Source: an uncultured Hungatella sp. (GTDB lineage: Bacteria; Bacillota; Clostridia; Lachnospirales; Lachnospiraceae). From it: DNA of 64,000 bases. Each line of letters starts with the position of its first letter. Within the stretch, counting starts at the first letter, position 1. The notes under the pieces were generated by a model, which saw only the letters and a list, made by a program, of their open reading frames with translations, was not told the origin of the DNA and searched no databases. This document shows positions 43,791 to 53,439 of this stretch, one piece after another. The stretch lies in contig CAJUEJ010000027.1 in the NCBI GenBank assembly GCA_910585435.1, positions 1 to 64,000 on the forward strand, read 5' to 3'. The translations under genes were made by a program, and so were the position numbers.

Positions 43791-44996
43791 ATGAAAATAT
43801 TAGTAATCAACAGCGGAAGCTCCTCGTTAAAGTTTCAGGTCATTGATTCTGAATCCGAGCAAGTTCTGGTAAAAGGACTGTGCGAGCGCATCGGCATCGA
43901 CGGAAGATTTACATATAAGACTGACACAGGTGTTTCTGTGAAAGAAGACATTGTGATGGAGAACCATACCCAGGCAGTACACACGCTTTTAAACACCCTG
44001 GTTGACGACGAAAAAGGAATCATCAAAGATTTTTCCCAGATTGATGTCATCGGCCATCGTCTGGTTCACGGAGGCGAAAAATTCACCGGTTCCGTGGTGA
44101 TTACCGATGAGGTGGTGCAGGCCATGACAGAGTGCAATGATCTGGCGCCGCTCCACAATCCGGCCAACTTAATCGGTGTGGACGCATGCCGGAGATTAAT
44201 GCCGGATACGCTGATGGTAGGTGTGTTTGACACAGCCTTTAACCAGACCATGGAGCCAAAAGCATTCTTATACGGCCTTCCGTATCAGTATTATGAGAAA
44301 TATAAAATCCGCCGCTACGGGTTCCATGGAATCAGCCATAAATACGTATCCCAGCGGGCCGCCCAGTTTATGAACCAGGATCCGCGGCATGTAAAGACCA
44401 TTGTGTGCCACCTGGGAAACGGCGCCAGCATCTGTGCGGTAAAATACGGGCAGGTGATTGACAATTCCATGGGCTTTACACCTCTGGAGGGCCTGGTCAT
44501 GGGAACCCGCTGCGGCGACGTGGATCCCGGCGCCCTGGAGTTTCTGGCAAAGAAGGAAAACCTGGACTTCCCCCAGATTATGAAGATACTCAATCAGGAA
44601 TCAGGGGTTTTAGGTATCTCCAAAAACCTTTCCAGCGATTTCAGAGAGCTGAAAGATGCAGAAATTAAATACAATGACAAAGCATCCCTGGCCCGGGAGA
44701 TATTTGCATACAAAGTGGCTAAGTATGTGGGCAGCTATGCGGCGGCCATGAACGGGGTGGACAACATTGTGTTTACCGCAGGAGTAGGCGAAAATGATTC
44801 CGATATCCGGGAAGAAATCTGCAGCTATCTGGAGTTTCTAGGCATTACCATCGATGAAATCCAGAACCGGGAGCAGGCAGAGGCCGTGAGAGTATCCACC
44901 AGGAATTCAAAGGTCAATGTACTTGTAATCCGCACCAACGAAGAGCTGGAAATCGCCAGGGAGGCGGCCGCAGTGGCAAAAGAGGTAAAAGCCTGA
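43791..44996 (+). CDS. ackA: Acetate kinase
   Basis: Interconverts acetyl-phosphate and ADP with acetate and ATP, the last energy-yielding step of acetate fermentation. The 401-aa length is standard. VINSGSSSLKFQ opens the protein, RRYGFHGISHKYVS is near residue 176, VCHLGNGASICAV near 205, GFTPLEGLVMGTRCGD near 229, and FTAGVGEN near 325. It starts 38 bp after mod2 behind AGAAAGGA. The usual partner pta is not next to it, and no clear promoter fits in the short gap, so it may now rely on read-through from mod2. Confidence 0.96.
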   Translation: MKILVINSGSSSLKFQVIDSESEQVLVKGLCERIGIDGRFTYKTDTGVSVKEDIVMENHTQAVHTLLNTLVDDEKGIIKDFSQIDVIGHRLVHGGEKFTGSVVITDEVVQAMTECNDLAPLHNPANLIGVDACRRLMPDTLMVGVFDTAFNQTMEPKAFLYGLPYQYYEKYKIRRYGFHGISHKYVSQRAAQFMNQDPRHVKTIVCHLGNGASICAVKYGQVIDNSMGFTPLEGLVMGTRCGDVDPGALEFLAKKENLDFPQIMKILNQESGVLGISKNLSSDFRELKDAEIKYNDKASLAREIFAYKVAKYVGSYAAAMNGVDNIVFTAGVGENDSDIREEICSYLEFLGITIDEIQNREQAEAVRVSTRNSKVNVLVIRTNEELEIAREAAAVAKEVKA

Positions 44997-45003
44997 AACG
45001 GTC

Positions 45004-45546
45004 TTATTCATCCTGCAGCAGGAGGGAAGCCGCATACTGGGCGCATTTTCCCAGAATGGCAATCACCTGCTCCAGATCCTGGTCACGGTTCTCCTGAAAG
45101 GCGTAGTAGCTGCCGTAGATGGCATAGCTCAGCCCCATATTTTTTGCAAGATTATCACGGTATTCAGGGTGCTCCCTGAATACCATTTCTTTTATACCCT
45201 TCTCCACTTTGGAGATCAGCTGGCTGCTGCGGTTGCCTGAAAAAAGCGTGCGTATCAGATGATCCTGAGAGAGATAGGACAGAAAGAGGGCACGGGAAAA
45301 CTCTTCCGCATTTTCAAAAATCAGGCCGGGGCGGTTCAGGGCCTGAATCACAGACATGACAACCTCAGTTTCCAGTGAATCGGATAAACTGTATATATCC
45401 GAGTAGTGGGAATAGAAGGTAGACTTGTTGATTAAAGCCTCCTGGCATAGCTCTTTGATGGTTATTTTTTCTATTGGTTTCTTTGCCCTCAGGGCAATAA
45501 ACGCATTGACAATGCTTTTTCTTGTTTTTTCCACTCTTAAATCCAT
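45004..45546 (-). CDS. TetR/AcrR-family regulator
   Basis: A 180-aa repressor-like protein. The N-terminal helix-turn-helix contains ITIKELCQEALINKSTFYSHYSD at about residues 29-51. The C-terminal helical domain would bind a ligand and dimerise. The ATG at 45546 is preferred; GGAGG lies 12 bases upstream, and the longer frame begins at TTG. It is divergent from glgB, with a palindrome between the two genes, and its 3' end lies 7 bp from the ackA stop. Confidence 0.85.
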   Translation of the reverse strand: MDLRVEKTRKSIVNAFIALRAKKPIEKITIKELCQEALINKSTFYSHYSDIYSLSDSLETEVVMSVIQALNRPGLIFENAEEFSRALFLSYLSQDHLIRTLFSGNRSSQLISKVEKGIKEMVFREHPEYRDNLAKNMGLSYAIYGSYYAFQENRDQDLEQVIAILGKCAQYAASLLLQDE

Positions 45547-45633
45547 ACGCTGTAAGTTCCTCCACAATTTAAAGAAATGGTTGCTTATCCTACATTTTCT
45601 CCAGACTGATGCTGGCAGATTTTATGCAGCTTT

Positions 45634-45652
45634 ACTATAATCCAATTATAGT
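45634..45652. promoter_or_regulatory. 19-bp palindromic operator between tetR-type gene and glgB
   Basis: ACTATAAT-CCA-ATTATAGT is a perfect inverted repeat. Each arm contains a TATAAT -10 box, one facing each gene, so a bound dimer would block both promoters. The size and symmetry fit a TetR-family site (inference). Confidence 0.6.
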
Positions 45653-45696
45653 AGGAAAAACGACGAATGTCCAGGAAAACGGGCAAGGAGGTACGT

Positions 45697-47535
45697 ATGG
45701 ATTTTTACGGATTTTACACAGGAACGGAATTTGAGGCTTACGATTATCTGGGAGCGCACATGGAAGGGGGAGAAGGGATTTTCCGCACCTTTGCGCCAGG
45801 CGCAAAGCACATCGCGGTCATCGGGGATTTTAACCAGTGGACAGATTCCCCCATGAGCAAAATATATGACGGGAATTTCTGGGAGTGCCGGATTCCTGGT
45901 GTCAGGCCGGGAATGAAATATAAATACAGGATTTGCGATCAAAACGGGCACTGCCTGGATCGGTGCGATCCTTTTGGCAGATACATGGAGCTGCGGCCTC
46001 ACAATGCATCTGTCCTTTGGGAGCAGGAAAGCTTCCGTTTTACAGATTCCAGATGGATGAAAAAACGGACCGACCAAAAGGATAGGCCGTTAAATATCTA
46101 TGAGATTCATGCCGGCTCCTGGAGGTGCAAACCCCAGGAGACAAAAACAGCAGGGGGCAGTGACAGGCAGGAGGCCGGGGCAGCAGATGTGGCAGAGCAG
46201 TGGTACAACTACAGGGGACTGGCAGAGCTGCTTATACCGTATTTAAAGGAGAACCACTACAACTATGTGGAGCTGATGCCTCTGGCAGAGCATCCAAGCG
46301 ACCAGTCCTGGGGATACCAGATCAGCTGCTTTTTCAGCCCCACCTCCCGGTATGGAAATCCTGATGATTTAAAACAGTTTATAAACCGGTGCCATGAGGA
46401 GAATATCGGTGTTCTCATGGATTTTGTGCCGGTTCATTTCGCGGTGGATGACTATGCACTCTGGCGGTATGACGGGACAGCATTATTCGAATATCCCAAC
46501 AATGATGTGGGAAGAAGCGAGTGGGGAAGCTGTAACTTCATGCACTCCAGAGGAGAGGTGAGAAGTTTTTTACAGTCAGCGGCTCACTACTGGCTGGAGG
46601 AATTTCACTTTGACGGCCTCAGGATGGATGCCATCAGCAACCTTATATACTGGCAGGGCAATCCGGCCAGAGGAGAGAACAAATCAGCGGTTCAGTTTCT
46701 CCAGAATATGAATCAGGGACTGAAAAACAGATTTCCGTCTGCGATTCTGGCAGCAGAGGATTCCACGGCCCGTCCGGACATCACCACGCCTGTGGCAGAG
46801 GGAGGCCTGGGGTTTGATTACAAATGGGATATGGGATGGATGAATGATACCCTGTCTTATTTCCAGTCATCTCCTGCACAGCGGCCGGAACGGTATCACA
46901 AACTGACATTTTCCATGCAGTATTACTATGAGGAAAACTATCTCCTGCCTTTCTCCCACGATGAAAGTGTCCACGGAAAGGCCACAATCCTGCAGAAAAT
47001 GAACGGGGATTATGAGAATAAATTCCCTCAGGCCAGGGCGCTGTATCTGTATATGTACGCCCACCCGGGGAAAAAACTGAACTTTATGGGAAATGAGTTC
47101 GGGCAGCTGAGGGAGTGGGATGAAAAACGGCAGCAGGACTGGGAGGTAATACGGTATCCGATTCATGATGCTTTCCGGCGGTTTATGAAAGACTTAAACA
47201 CAGTGTATAAAGAATACCCTGCGCTTTGGGAAAAGGACTATGACAGGGCAGGATTTCAGTGGCTGGACTGCCACCAGGAGTCCAGATGCATCTACGCATT
47301 TGAGCGGAGGAGCGGCAGCCAGAGGCTTCTGGCAATCTTTAATTTCTCTGATAAAATGCAGGAAAACTACTGTCTGGCCATCCCTGATGCCAGCCGGTTA
47401 AAGCCTGTTCTGTCCAGCAACACGGATATCTACGGAGGCACACAGCCTGTCAAAAGCCAGGAAGAGGCAATTTTTAAGGGCCAGGCCAGGTTTACACTGC
47501 CGCCGTTTTCCGGTGAGTACTATTTGATAAAATAG
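45697..47535 (+). CDS. glgB: 1,4-alpha-glucan branching enzyme
   Basis: Makes alpha-1,6 branches in glycogen (GH13 with N-terminal CBM48). The 612-aa protein has the early-set domain GEGIFRTFAPGAKHIAVIGDFNQW near residue 30, and GH13 motifs DFVPVHF near 246, DGLRMDAI with nucleophile Asp311, acid/base Glu354 in AAEDS and SHDESVHGK near 422. The start at 45697 has AAGGAGG directly upstream; an in-frame ATG at 45667 does not. A branching enzyme alone, away from glgCAP, suggests specialised control, probably by the divergent TetR-type protein. Confidence 0.95.
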   Translation: MDFYGFYTGTEFEAYDYLGAHMEGGEGIFRTFAPGAKHIAVIGDFNQWTDSPMSKIYDGNFWECRIPGVRPGMKYKYRICDQNGHCLDRCDPFGRYMELRPHNASVLWEQESFRFTDSRWMKKRTDQKDRPLNIYEIHAGSWRCKPQETKTAGGSDRQEAGAADVAEQWYNYRGLAELLIPYLKENHYNYVELMPLAEHPSDQSWGYQISCFFSPTSRYGNPDDLKQFINRCHEENIGVLMDFVPVHFAVDDYALWRYDGTALFEYPNNDVGRSEWGSCNFMHSRGEVRSFLQSAAHYWLEEFHFDGLRMDAISNLIYWQGNPARGENKSAVQFLQNMNQGLKNRFPSAILAAEDSTARPDITTPVAEGGLGFDYKWDMGWMNDTLSYFQSSPAQRPERYHKLTFSMQYYYEENYLLPFSHDESVHGKATILQKMNGDYENKFPQARALYLYMYAHPGKKLNFMGNEFGQLREWDEKRQQDWEVIRYPIHDAFRRFMKDLNTVYKEYPALWEKDYDRAGFQWLDCHQESRCIYAFERRSGSQRLLAIFNFSDKMQENYCLAIPDASRLKPVLSSNTDIYGGTQPVKSQEEAIFKGQARFTLPPFSGEYYLIK

Positions 47536-47625
47536 ATTTGTGATTGCGAAAGGAAGCAGAATATAGTATCTTAAAATGAATAGGAAGGACACGTTTTCAC
47601 AGGTGTCCGGGAAAGAGGGATATAG

Positions 47626-48528
47626 ATGAGAGAACTGCTTCCGGATTTTCTGCAGGAAAAATTGATGAAACAGTATGGGGAGGAGGGGCTTCAGAAGATT
47701 CTGTCAGGGTATGAAGAGCAGAGGGCAGTGACGCTGAGGGTAAATACATTAAAGGCCGATGTGCCCTCTGTAAAGTCATGCCTTGAGGCGGCACAGATTT
47801 CTTGGAAGGAGGCTGTATGGAGCAAGGAGGCGCTGATAGTGGAACAGGTCAGGGAAGATGTTATCCGGGCGCTTCCGATCTATAGCCAGGGCATGATATA
47901 TTTACAGAGCCTGTCTTCCATGATCCCGCCTGTTGTGCTGGCGCCCCAAAAGGGGGAATGCATTCTGGACATGGCGGCGGCGCCGGGAGGAAAGACCACA
48001 CAGATGGCCGCCCTGTCAGGCAATCAGGCACAGATCACCGCATGTGAGAAAAATAAGGTGCGGGGAGAGAGGCTGAAGTATAATATTGAAAAGCAGGGGG
48101 CTTCCTGTGTGTATGTGATGTTTGAGGATGCCAGAAAGCTGGATGATTTCTTTTCCTTTGACAAGATTTTGCTGGACGCACCGTGCAGCGGAAGCGGTAC
48201 TCTGAATCTGGGGGCCCGGGGATTAAAGCAGAAAATCACACAGGAGCTTATATCCCGGTCGGCCAGAACCCAGGAAGAGCTGTTAAGAAAGGCTCTGAAG
48301 CTGTTAAAGCCTGGACATGAGATGATCTACTCCACCTGCTCTGTGCTGCGGGAGGAAAATGAGGACACAGTAAAAAAGGTGCTGGGGAAGACGGCAGAGC
48401 TTGTGCCCCTATCACCGGATGCCCTGCCGGGAGTACCTTTACTTCCTGTCTCGCTGGAAGGAACTTTATGCATCTGCCCCGATAGATTATACGAAGGATT
48501 TTTTGTGGCAAAGATAAGAAAACGATGA
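47626..48528 (+). CDS. RNA cytosine-C5 methyltransferase, RsmB/NOP2 family
   Basis: A 300-aa SAM-dependent methyltransferase, probably acting on 16S rRNA. It has VTLRVNTLKAD near residue 35, the SAM motif DMAAAPGGKTTQ near 115, DAPCSGSGT with the first catalytic Cys near 186, and STCSV with the nucleophile Cys near 236. It lacks the N-terminal NusB-like domain of RsmB and the C-terminal PUA of RsmF, so it is a short form. An AAAGAGGGA site precedes the ATG. Confidence 0.87.
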   Translation: MRELLPDFLQEKLMKQYGEEGLQKILSGYEEQRAVTLRVNTLKADVPSVKSCLEAAQISWKEAVWSKEALIVEQVREDVIRALPIYSQGMIYLQSLSSMIPPVVLAPQKGECILDMAAAPGGKTTQMAALSGNQAQITACEKNKVRGERLKYNIEKQGASCVYVMFEDARKLDDFFSFDKILLDAPCSGSGTLNLGARGLKQKITQELISRSARTQEELLRKALKLLKPGHEMIYSTCSVLREENEDTVKKVLGKTAELVPLSPDALPGVPLLPVSLEGTLCICPDRLYEGFFVAKIRKR

Positions 48529-48538
48529 CAGCTGGGGT

Positions 48539-48772
48539 TTAACTCTTCATGCTCATAATTTCTTCAAAAAATTTCAGATCGGACTCACGAAGCTTAATGT
48601 TGGATGCCAGTACCTTGCCGTCGGGAGCGGTGACCTTGAATTCGATAACCGTGCCTTCATCTAAAGAGTTTTTATACACGGCCTTCCAGAAGGATGAAAA
48701 CTTGGGGTGGTTTTGCTTAAACTGCCCCCAGGAGTTTTTTAACTGAAGAAGTTTCATTGGGTTCATATCCAT
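48539..48772 (-). CDS. Small hypothetical protein (77 aa)
   Basis: A 77-aa soluble protein, MDMNPMKLLQ followed by a helix with WGQFKQNHPKFSSFW, then a strand pair (TVIEFKVTAPDGKVLASNIKL) and a C-terminal helix. AAGGAGG lies 7 bases upstream of the ATG. I recall this as a common small protein in Lachnospiraceae without known function. It is convergent with the methyltransferase gene. Confidence 0.75.
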   Translation of the reverse strand: MDMNPMKLLQLKNSWGQFKQNHPKFSSFWKAVYKNSLDEGTVIEFKVTAPDGKVLASNIKLRESDLKFFEEIMSMKS

Positions 48773-48930
48773 GGAATAACCTCCTTTGTTGTACTCCTGG
48801 AATCTAACATATCAATATTTTTATGTCAAGGCTTTCGCCCTTAAAACAGCCCTTATTGTGAAAAATGGAAAAGTATGGTACAATATCAGCAGATATTATC
48901 AGGTGATTCAGTTTTAAAGGGGTAAAATTT

Positions 48931-50151
48931 ATGGTTGTAGATTTTCTGGAAATGATGCGGAAAATAGTCAGGTGTGCCAATGTGGGTATGACTGTTGTGA
49001 CGAAAGGAGGCGATGTCTGTTCCGAGTTTGATCTGGGAATCCGCGGTATCCTTCTGGAACCGGGAGAGAATGAACATTTTCTTAAGCTGCTTTACGAGAA
49101 CGGGGAGGAAGGGGTTCTGTATTTTGTGACAGATTACTTTGACACAGAGTATTCTATTATGAAGATCCCAAAGGAAGAAAGCACATATGGGGATTTTATT
49201 ATTTTAGGCCCATACAGGGATATGGTTTACACGGAGCTACAGATCAGCGAACTGATGGCTCAGAAAAAGATACCTGTGGACTACGCCAATGAACTGAAGG
49301 AATATTATCATGCGGTACCGGCAGTGGAGGGGATAGACCAGTGGAGAGAAGTCTGCAATACCTTATGCCGCACGCTGTATCAGGACAGGATAGTTCAGGT
49401 TCAGTACATACTGAGCGATTCTTTAGAGAGAGAATTCCGCCAGGAAAACTATAAAGATGAGCTGTCCTTTAAGATGATTGAAGAGAGATATGCGGCGGAG
49501 GGAGAAGTTATGAAGGCTGTGGCCGGCGGCAATATGGAGAAAGCCTTAAAGGCTCTTGCCAAGATGGGCAAATTCAAGCTTCCTGTCCGCTACAAGGACC
49601 CGATCCGCAATATCCGCAACGGCCTTATCAGCCTGAATACATTGTGGCGAAAAGCATCAGAGATGGGAGGGGTTCACCCTGCTCATGTGGATGCACTGTC
49701 CACGCAGCTGGCGAAGCGGATTGAGACTATCAGCTCCAGCCAGGAGGCAGTCCGTTTTAAGACGGAGATGCTGCGGAAATATTGTATGCTGGTGCGCAAC
49801 TATTCATTAAGGGGATGCTCCCCGGTGGTTCAGAAGGTGGTAAACCATATCAACCTGAACCTGACAGAGGATCTGTCATTGAAACGGCTGGCGGTGGAGT
49901 ACTCGGTAAATGCCAGCTACCTGTCCGCTCTGTTTAAAAAGGACATGGGTGTTACGCTGACAGACTATATCAGCCAGCAGAGAGTCCGCAGAGCCATCAC
50001 GCTGATCAATTCCAGCGATATGCAGATTCAGGATATCGCGTCGGAAAGCGGGATTTATGACGTGAATTATTTTCGCAAGCTGTTTAAGAAAATCACAGGG
50101 AAGACGCCCACAGAATATGTAAAACAGGTCCGTACCCATGGGGCAATATAA
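48931..50151 (+). CDS. AraC-family regulator with N-terminal sensor domain
   Basis: A 406-aa regulator. The C-terminal ~100 residues are a double helix-turn-helix (DLSLKRLAVEYSVNASYLSALFKKDMGVTLTDYI, then IQDIASESGIYDVNYFRKLFKKITGKTP). The N-terminal ~300 residues form an unassigned sensor, perhaps PocR-like in its first part. It lies directly upstream of the isomerase/oxidoreductase cluster in the same direction and is its likely activator. The start has AAGGGGT upstream. Confidence 0.85.
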   Translation: MVVDFLEMMRKIVRCANVGMTVVTKGGDVCSEFDLGIRGILLEPGENEHFLKLLYENGEEGVLYFVTDYFDTEYSIMKIPKEESTYGDFIILGPYRDMVYTELQISELMAQKKIPVDYANELKEYYHAVPAVEGIDQWREVCNTLCRTLYQDRIVQVQYILSDSLEREFRQENYKDELSFKMIEERYAAEGEVMKAVAGGNMEKALKALAKMGKFKLPVRYKDPIRNIRNGLISLNTLWRKASEMGGVHPAHVDALSTQLAKRIETISSSQEAVRFKTEMLRKYCMLVRNYSLRGCSPVVQKVVNHINLNLTEDLSLKRLAVEYSVNASYLSALFKKDMGVTLTDYISQQRVRRAITLINSSDMQIQDIASESGIYDVNYFRKLFKKITGKTPTEYVKQVRTHGAI

Positions 50152-50235
50152 ATAATCTGCTGCACGGATATTGGGATTTTTTCTATATTTTTACCAGTAT
50201 TGCAAAAAATAGTACTCATTGTATTTAAGTGTTCG

Positions 50236-50251
50236 TGCTATGATAGTAGCA
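50236..50251 (+). promoter_or_regulatory. Promoter of the isomerase/oxidoreductase cluster
   Basis: TGCTATGAT is an extended -10 (hexamer 50239-50244) inside TGCTA-TGATAG-TAGCA. No good -35 is present at 17 bp, as expected for an activator-dependent promoter. Confidence 0.45.
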
Positions 50252-50310
50252 TCAAAGGCTGTCTGGCCCTATATATTGCAGTCAGCTAAAAAGAAAAGGA
50301 GACGATAACA

Positions 50311-51174
50311 ATGAAAAAAGGATTGATCGGTATCCAGATGAGTACCATTAAGAGCAAAATTGACGAACTGGGTGCCTATGGAACATTGAAGGCATGTGCG
50401 GAACTGGGGTACCATTGTGTGGAGGTCAGCCAGATTCCCATGACTCCTGAGAATGTGGCCGGCATGAAAAAGGCATGTCAGGAGTTCGGAATCAAGATTG
50501 CTGCCTGTAGCGCTGCCGTAGAGCCAATGATTCCGGGAATGCCGGGAGAGTATCTGTCTACTGATTTTGACAAGATTGTGGCAGACTGCAAGGAACTGGA
50601 CTGCGACCTTTTGAGAATCGGCATGCTTCCCATGACCTGTATGGGCAGCCGGGACAAGGCATTGGAGTTCGTAAAAAAAGCGGATGAGTATGCTGAGAGG
50701 CTGAAAGAGCACGGAATCGATCTGTACTATCACAACCACCATGTGGAATTTGTAAAGTATGACGGACAGTATCTGCTGGATATTATAAAAGACAACACAA
50801 AACATATGGGATTTGAGCTGGATATCCACTGGATCCAGAGAGGCGGGGAGAACCCTGTGGAATTTGTGAAGAAATATGCGGGACGCATCCGCCTTCTCCA
50901 TCTGAAGGACTACCGCATCAGCGAAGTGAAGCTGCCGGAAGGCAAATTTGATCCCAAGACATTTATGCAGTCCTTCACCGGCAACGTTCAGTTTGCGGAA
51001 GTGGGCGAGGGCAGCCTGCCTATCAGAGAGTGCATCGAGGCCGGCCTGGCAGGCGGAAGCGAGTACTTCCTCATCGAGCAGGACGATACCTATGGACGCG
51101 ACCCCTTCGAGAGCCTTAAGATCAGCAGGGACAACCTGATCGCCCTTGGCTATGAGGACTGGTTTAAGCTGTAA
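50311..51174 (+). CDS. Sugar phosphate isomerase/epimerase-like TIM barrel, first
   Basis: A 287-aa protein of the AP-endonuclease-2 / xylose-isomerase-like TIM-barrel superfamily. LGYHCVEVSQ, YYHNHHVEF near residue 142, ELDIHWIQRGG near 169, LLHLKDYR near 192 and YFLIEQDDT near 251 place metal ligands (Glu, Asp/His, His, Glu) as usual. Members act on keto sugars as isomerases, hydratases or lyases. AAAAGGAG precedes the ATG. It is the first gene of a four-gene run. Confidence 0.87.
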   Translation: MKKGLIGIQMSTIKSKIDELGAYGTLKACAELGYHCVEVSQIPMTPENVAGMKKACQEFGIKIAACSAAVEPMIPGMPGEYLSTDFDKIVADCKELDCDLLRIGMLPMTCMGSRDKALEFVKKADEYAERLKEHGIDLYYHNHHVEFVKYDGQYLLDIIKDNTKHMGFELDIHWIQRGGENPVEFVKKYAGRIRLLHLKDYRISEVKLPEGKFDPKTFMQSFTGNVQFAEVGEGSLPIRECIEAGLAGGSEYFLIEQDDTYGRDPFESLKISRDNLIALGYEDWFKL

Positions 51175-51222
51175 AAAGCAGTGTATGCCCTGACACTTGG
51201 AAAGGTTATGGAGGTTGCAGCC

Positions 51223-52098
51223 ATGAAAGAGAATATCATGATTTCCGGTTTTGCAGATGAGATCAGCTCTGATTTTAACAAGCAGCTGGAGACAGTTACC
51301 GGCTTGGGAATGCATTACATTTCCTTAAGGTCGGCAGATGGAAAAGGTATCGCTGATTATACGGCCAAGGAAGTGAAGGAGACACTGCTTCCTAAGCTGG
51401 AGCGAGCTGGCGTGAAGGTGTCTTCCCTGGGTTCCCCCATCGGCAAAGTGGGCATCCGGGATGAGGAAGGCTTTGCAAAACAGCTTATACAGCTGGACGC
51501 TCTCTGCCAGATCTGCAAGGTTCTGGACTGTAAATATATCCGTATGTTCAGTTTCTATATGCCGGAAGGAGAAAAGCCGGAAGACTACAGAGACGAGGTT
51601 ATAGAGAAGCTGAAGAAGTTTATTGAGATTGCCAGGAAATATCAGGTGGTTCTGATTCATGAGAACGAAAAAGATATCTACGGCGATATCGGCTCACGGT
51701 GCAAGGACCTGATGGACACTTTGGGAGAGGACTGCTTTAAGAGCGCCTTTGATTTTGCCAACTTCGTACAGTGCGGTGAGGATACAAAAGCCTGCTGGGA
51801 GCTGCTGAAAAGCTCTGTGGCATATATTCACATCAAAGATGCGGTCTCCACAGACAAGGAGAACGTGGTCTGCGGCACCGGAGAAGGAAAGATTAAAGAG
51901 ATCTTAAGCCAGGCCATCAAGGAGGAAGGATACGAAGGCTTCCTGACATTGGAGCCCCATCTGGTACTGTTTGACGCGCTGGCATCTCTGGAGACCACAG
52001 CGGCGGAGAATATCATAAAAGAGAATAAGGCAAAGGACGGGGCAGAGGGATATACCATGCAGTACCGTGCATTGCAGGGGATTTTAGATACGATTTAG
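51223..52098 (+). CDS. Sugar phosphate isomerase/epimerase-like TIM barrel, second
   Basis: A second 291-aa AP-endonuclease-2-type TIM barrel, only distantly like its neighbour. ISGFADEISSD is the N-terminal strand, VLIHENEKDIYGD is near residue 142, FDFANFVQ near 176, YIHIKDA near 200 and FLTLEPH near 240. The ATG at 51223 is chosen because GGAGG lies 8 bases before it; the frame runs back to 51181. Two different barrels beside two oxidoreductases suggest successive steps on one oxidised sugar. Confidence 0.87.
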   Translation: MKENIMISGFADEISSDFNKQLETVTGLGMHYISLRSADGKGIADYTAKEVKETLLPKLERAGVKVSSLGSPIGKVGIRDEEGFAKQLIQLDALCQICKVLDCKYIRMFSFYMPEGEKPEDYRDEVIEKLKKFIEIARKYQVVLIHENEKDIYGDIGSRCKDLMDTLGEDCFKSAFDFANFVQCGEDTKACWELLKSSVAYIHIKDAVSTDKENVVCGTGEGKIKEILSQAIKEEGYEGFLTLEPHLVLFDALASLETTAAENIIKENKAKDGAEGYTMQYRALQGILDTI

Positions 52099-52142
52099 GG
52101 GAAGGTTATCATTATCATATTAAGAAAAGGGGAAATGACATT

Positions 52143-53336
52143 ATGGACAAGAAAATTCGTTTTGGACTTATCGGTATCGGAGCGCAGGGCGGTGCTTATG
52201 CAGGCTTTCTCACAGGAAAAAGCGGCTTTGCAGGAATGCCGGCTCCGCAGTGTCCGCCACACTGTGCATTAGGCGCGCTGTGCGATACGGATCCGGCCAA
52301 AGAGGCTATGTGCAAGGAGAAATATCCTGAGATTCCGTTCTATACAGACTGGAAAGAGATGGTTAATTCCGGCAATGTAGATGCGGTGATCACCACGGTG
52401 CCACATTATCTCCACACAGAGATTGCCATCTACTGCCTGGAGCACGGGATGAATGTTCTGGTAGAGAAGCCTGCCGGCGTTTACGCAAAGGCAGTACGTG
52501 AGATGAACGAGTGTGCGGCAGCCCATCCGGATGTGGCCTTCGGTATCATGTTCAACCAGAGAACCAACAAGCTGTACCAGAAGGTAAAAGAGCTGGTGGC
52601 ATCCGGTGAACTGGGACAGATCCGCCGTTCCAGCTGGATCATCAATTCCTGGTGGCGTCCGGACAGCTACTACCGCCAGAGCGACTGGCGTGCAACCTGG
52701 GGCGGCGAAGGCGGCGGCGTTCTGGTAAACCAGGCTCCTCACCAGTTAGACTTATGGCAGTGGATCTGCGGTATTCCCAATAAAGTATATGCAAAATGTA
52801 TCTACGGATCCCACAGAGACATTATTGTTGAGAATGACGTTACCATCGTAACCGAGTACCCCAACGGCGCTACGGGAAGCTTCGTCACCTGCACCCATGA
52901 TCCCAACGGAACAGACCGTCTGGAGATCGACCTGGACAACGGCAAGATCGTAGTGGATAACAGCAAGACCGCTACTGTCTACCGCTTAAATAAGAGCGAG
53001 GACGAGATGAATGCCACCATGAGCATGATGGACGTATCCAAGCTGACCAGCGGCAATTCTGCAGGCGGCGGTATGTACACGACAGAGACCTTTGAGAATA
53101 CGGACGGCTGGGGATATCAGCATACCACGGTTATGGAAGACTTTGCTATGCACATTCTGGAAGGAACTCCTCTTCTGGCTCCCGGCTCTGACGGCATCAA
53201 CGGTGTAAACCTGGCCAATGCCACCCTTCTTTCCGCCTGGTTAGGCAAGGAAGTGGAGAATCCGGTAGATGAGGATCTGTATCTGGCTGAGCTGAACAAG
53301 AGAATTGCCGAAGAAGGCAAATTCCCCACCAGATAG
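52143..53336 (+). CDS. Gfo/Idh/MocA-family oxidoreductase, first
   Basis: A 397-aa NAD(P)-dependent sugar dehydrogenase. The Rossmann loop is FGLIGIGAQGG, the signature VLVEKPAG with the catalytic Lys is near residue 113, and WGGEGGGVLVNQAPHQLDLWQW near 188-208 carries the substrate His/Asp residues. The C-terminal sheet domain is typical. It is longer than the second family member here, with insertions in the C-terminal domain. AAAAGGGGA precedes the ATG. Confidence 0.9.
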   Translation: MDKKIRFGLIGIGAQGGAYAGFLTGKSGFAGMPAPQCPPHCALGALCDTDPAKEAMCKEKYPEIPFYTDWKEMVNSGNVDAVITTVPHYLHTEIAIYCLEHGMNVLVEKPAGVYAKAVREMNECAAAHPDVAFGIMFNQRTNKLYQKVKELVASGELGQIRRSSWIINSWWRPDSYYRQSDWRATWGGEGGGVLVNQAPHQLDLWQWICGIPNKVYAKCIYGSHRDIIVENDVTIVTEYPNGATGSFVTCTHDPNGTDRLEIDLDNGKIVVDNSKTATVYRLNKSEDEMNATMSMMDVSKLTSGNSAGGGMYTTETFENTDGWGYQHTTVMEDFAMHILEGTPLLAPGSDGINGVNLANATLLSAWLGKEVENPVDEDLYLAELNKRIAEEGKFPTR

Positions 53337-53370
53337 TCTACCCATAAGTAAAAAAATGTGATAAAATAAA

Positions 53371-53410
53371 AGGCGGCCCAGTTCTGTTTTCAGATATAGG
53401 CCGCCTAAAA
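53371..53410 (+). terminator. Hairpin between the two oxidoreductase genes
   Basis: AGGCGGCC pairs with GGCCGCCT around a 20-nt loop, followed by an AT-rich but not T-rich stretch. It may end or attenuate the transcript, or protect the upstream mRNA, before the next gene. Confidence 0.6.
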
Positions 53411-53439
53411 TTAAATAAAAAGATGGGGAGGAATTGACC

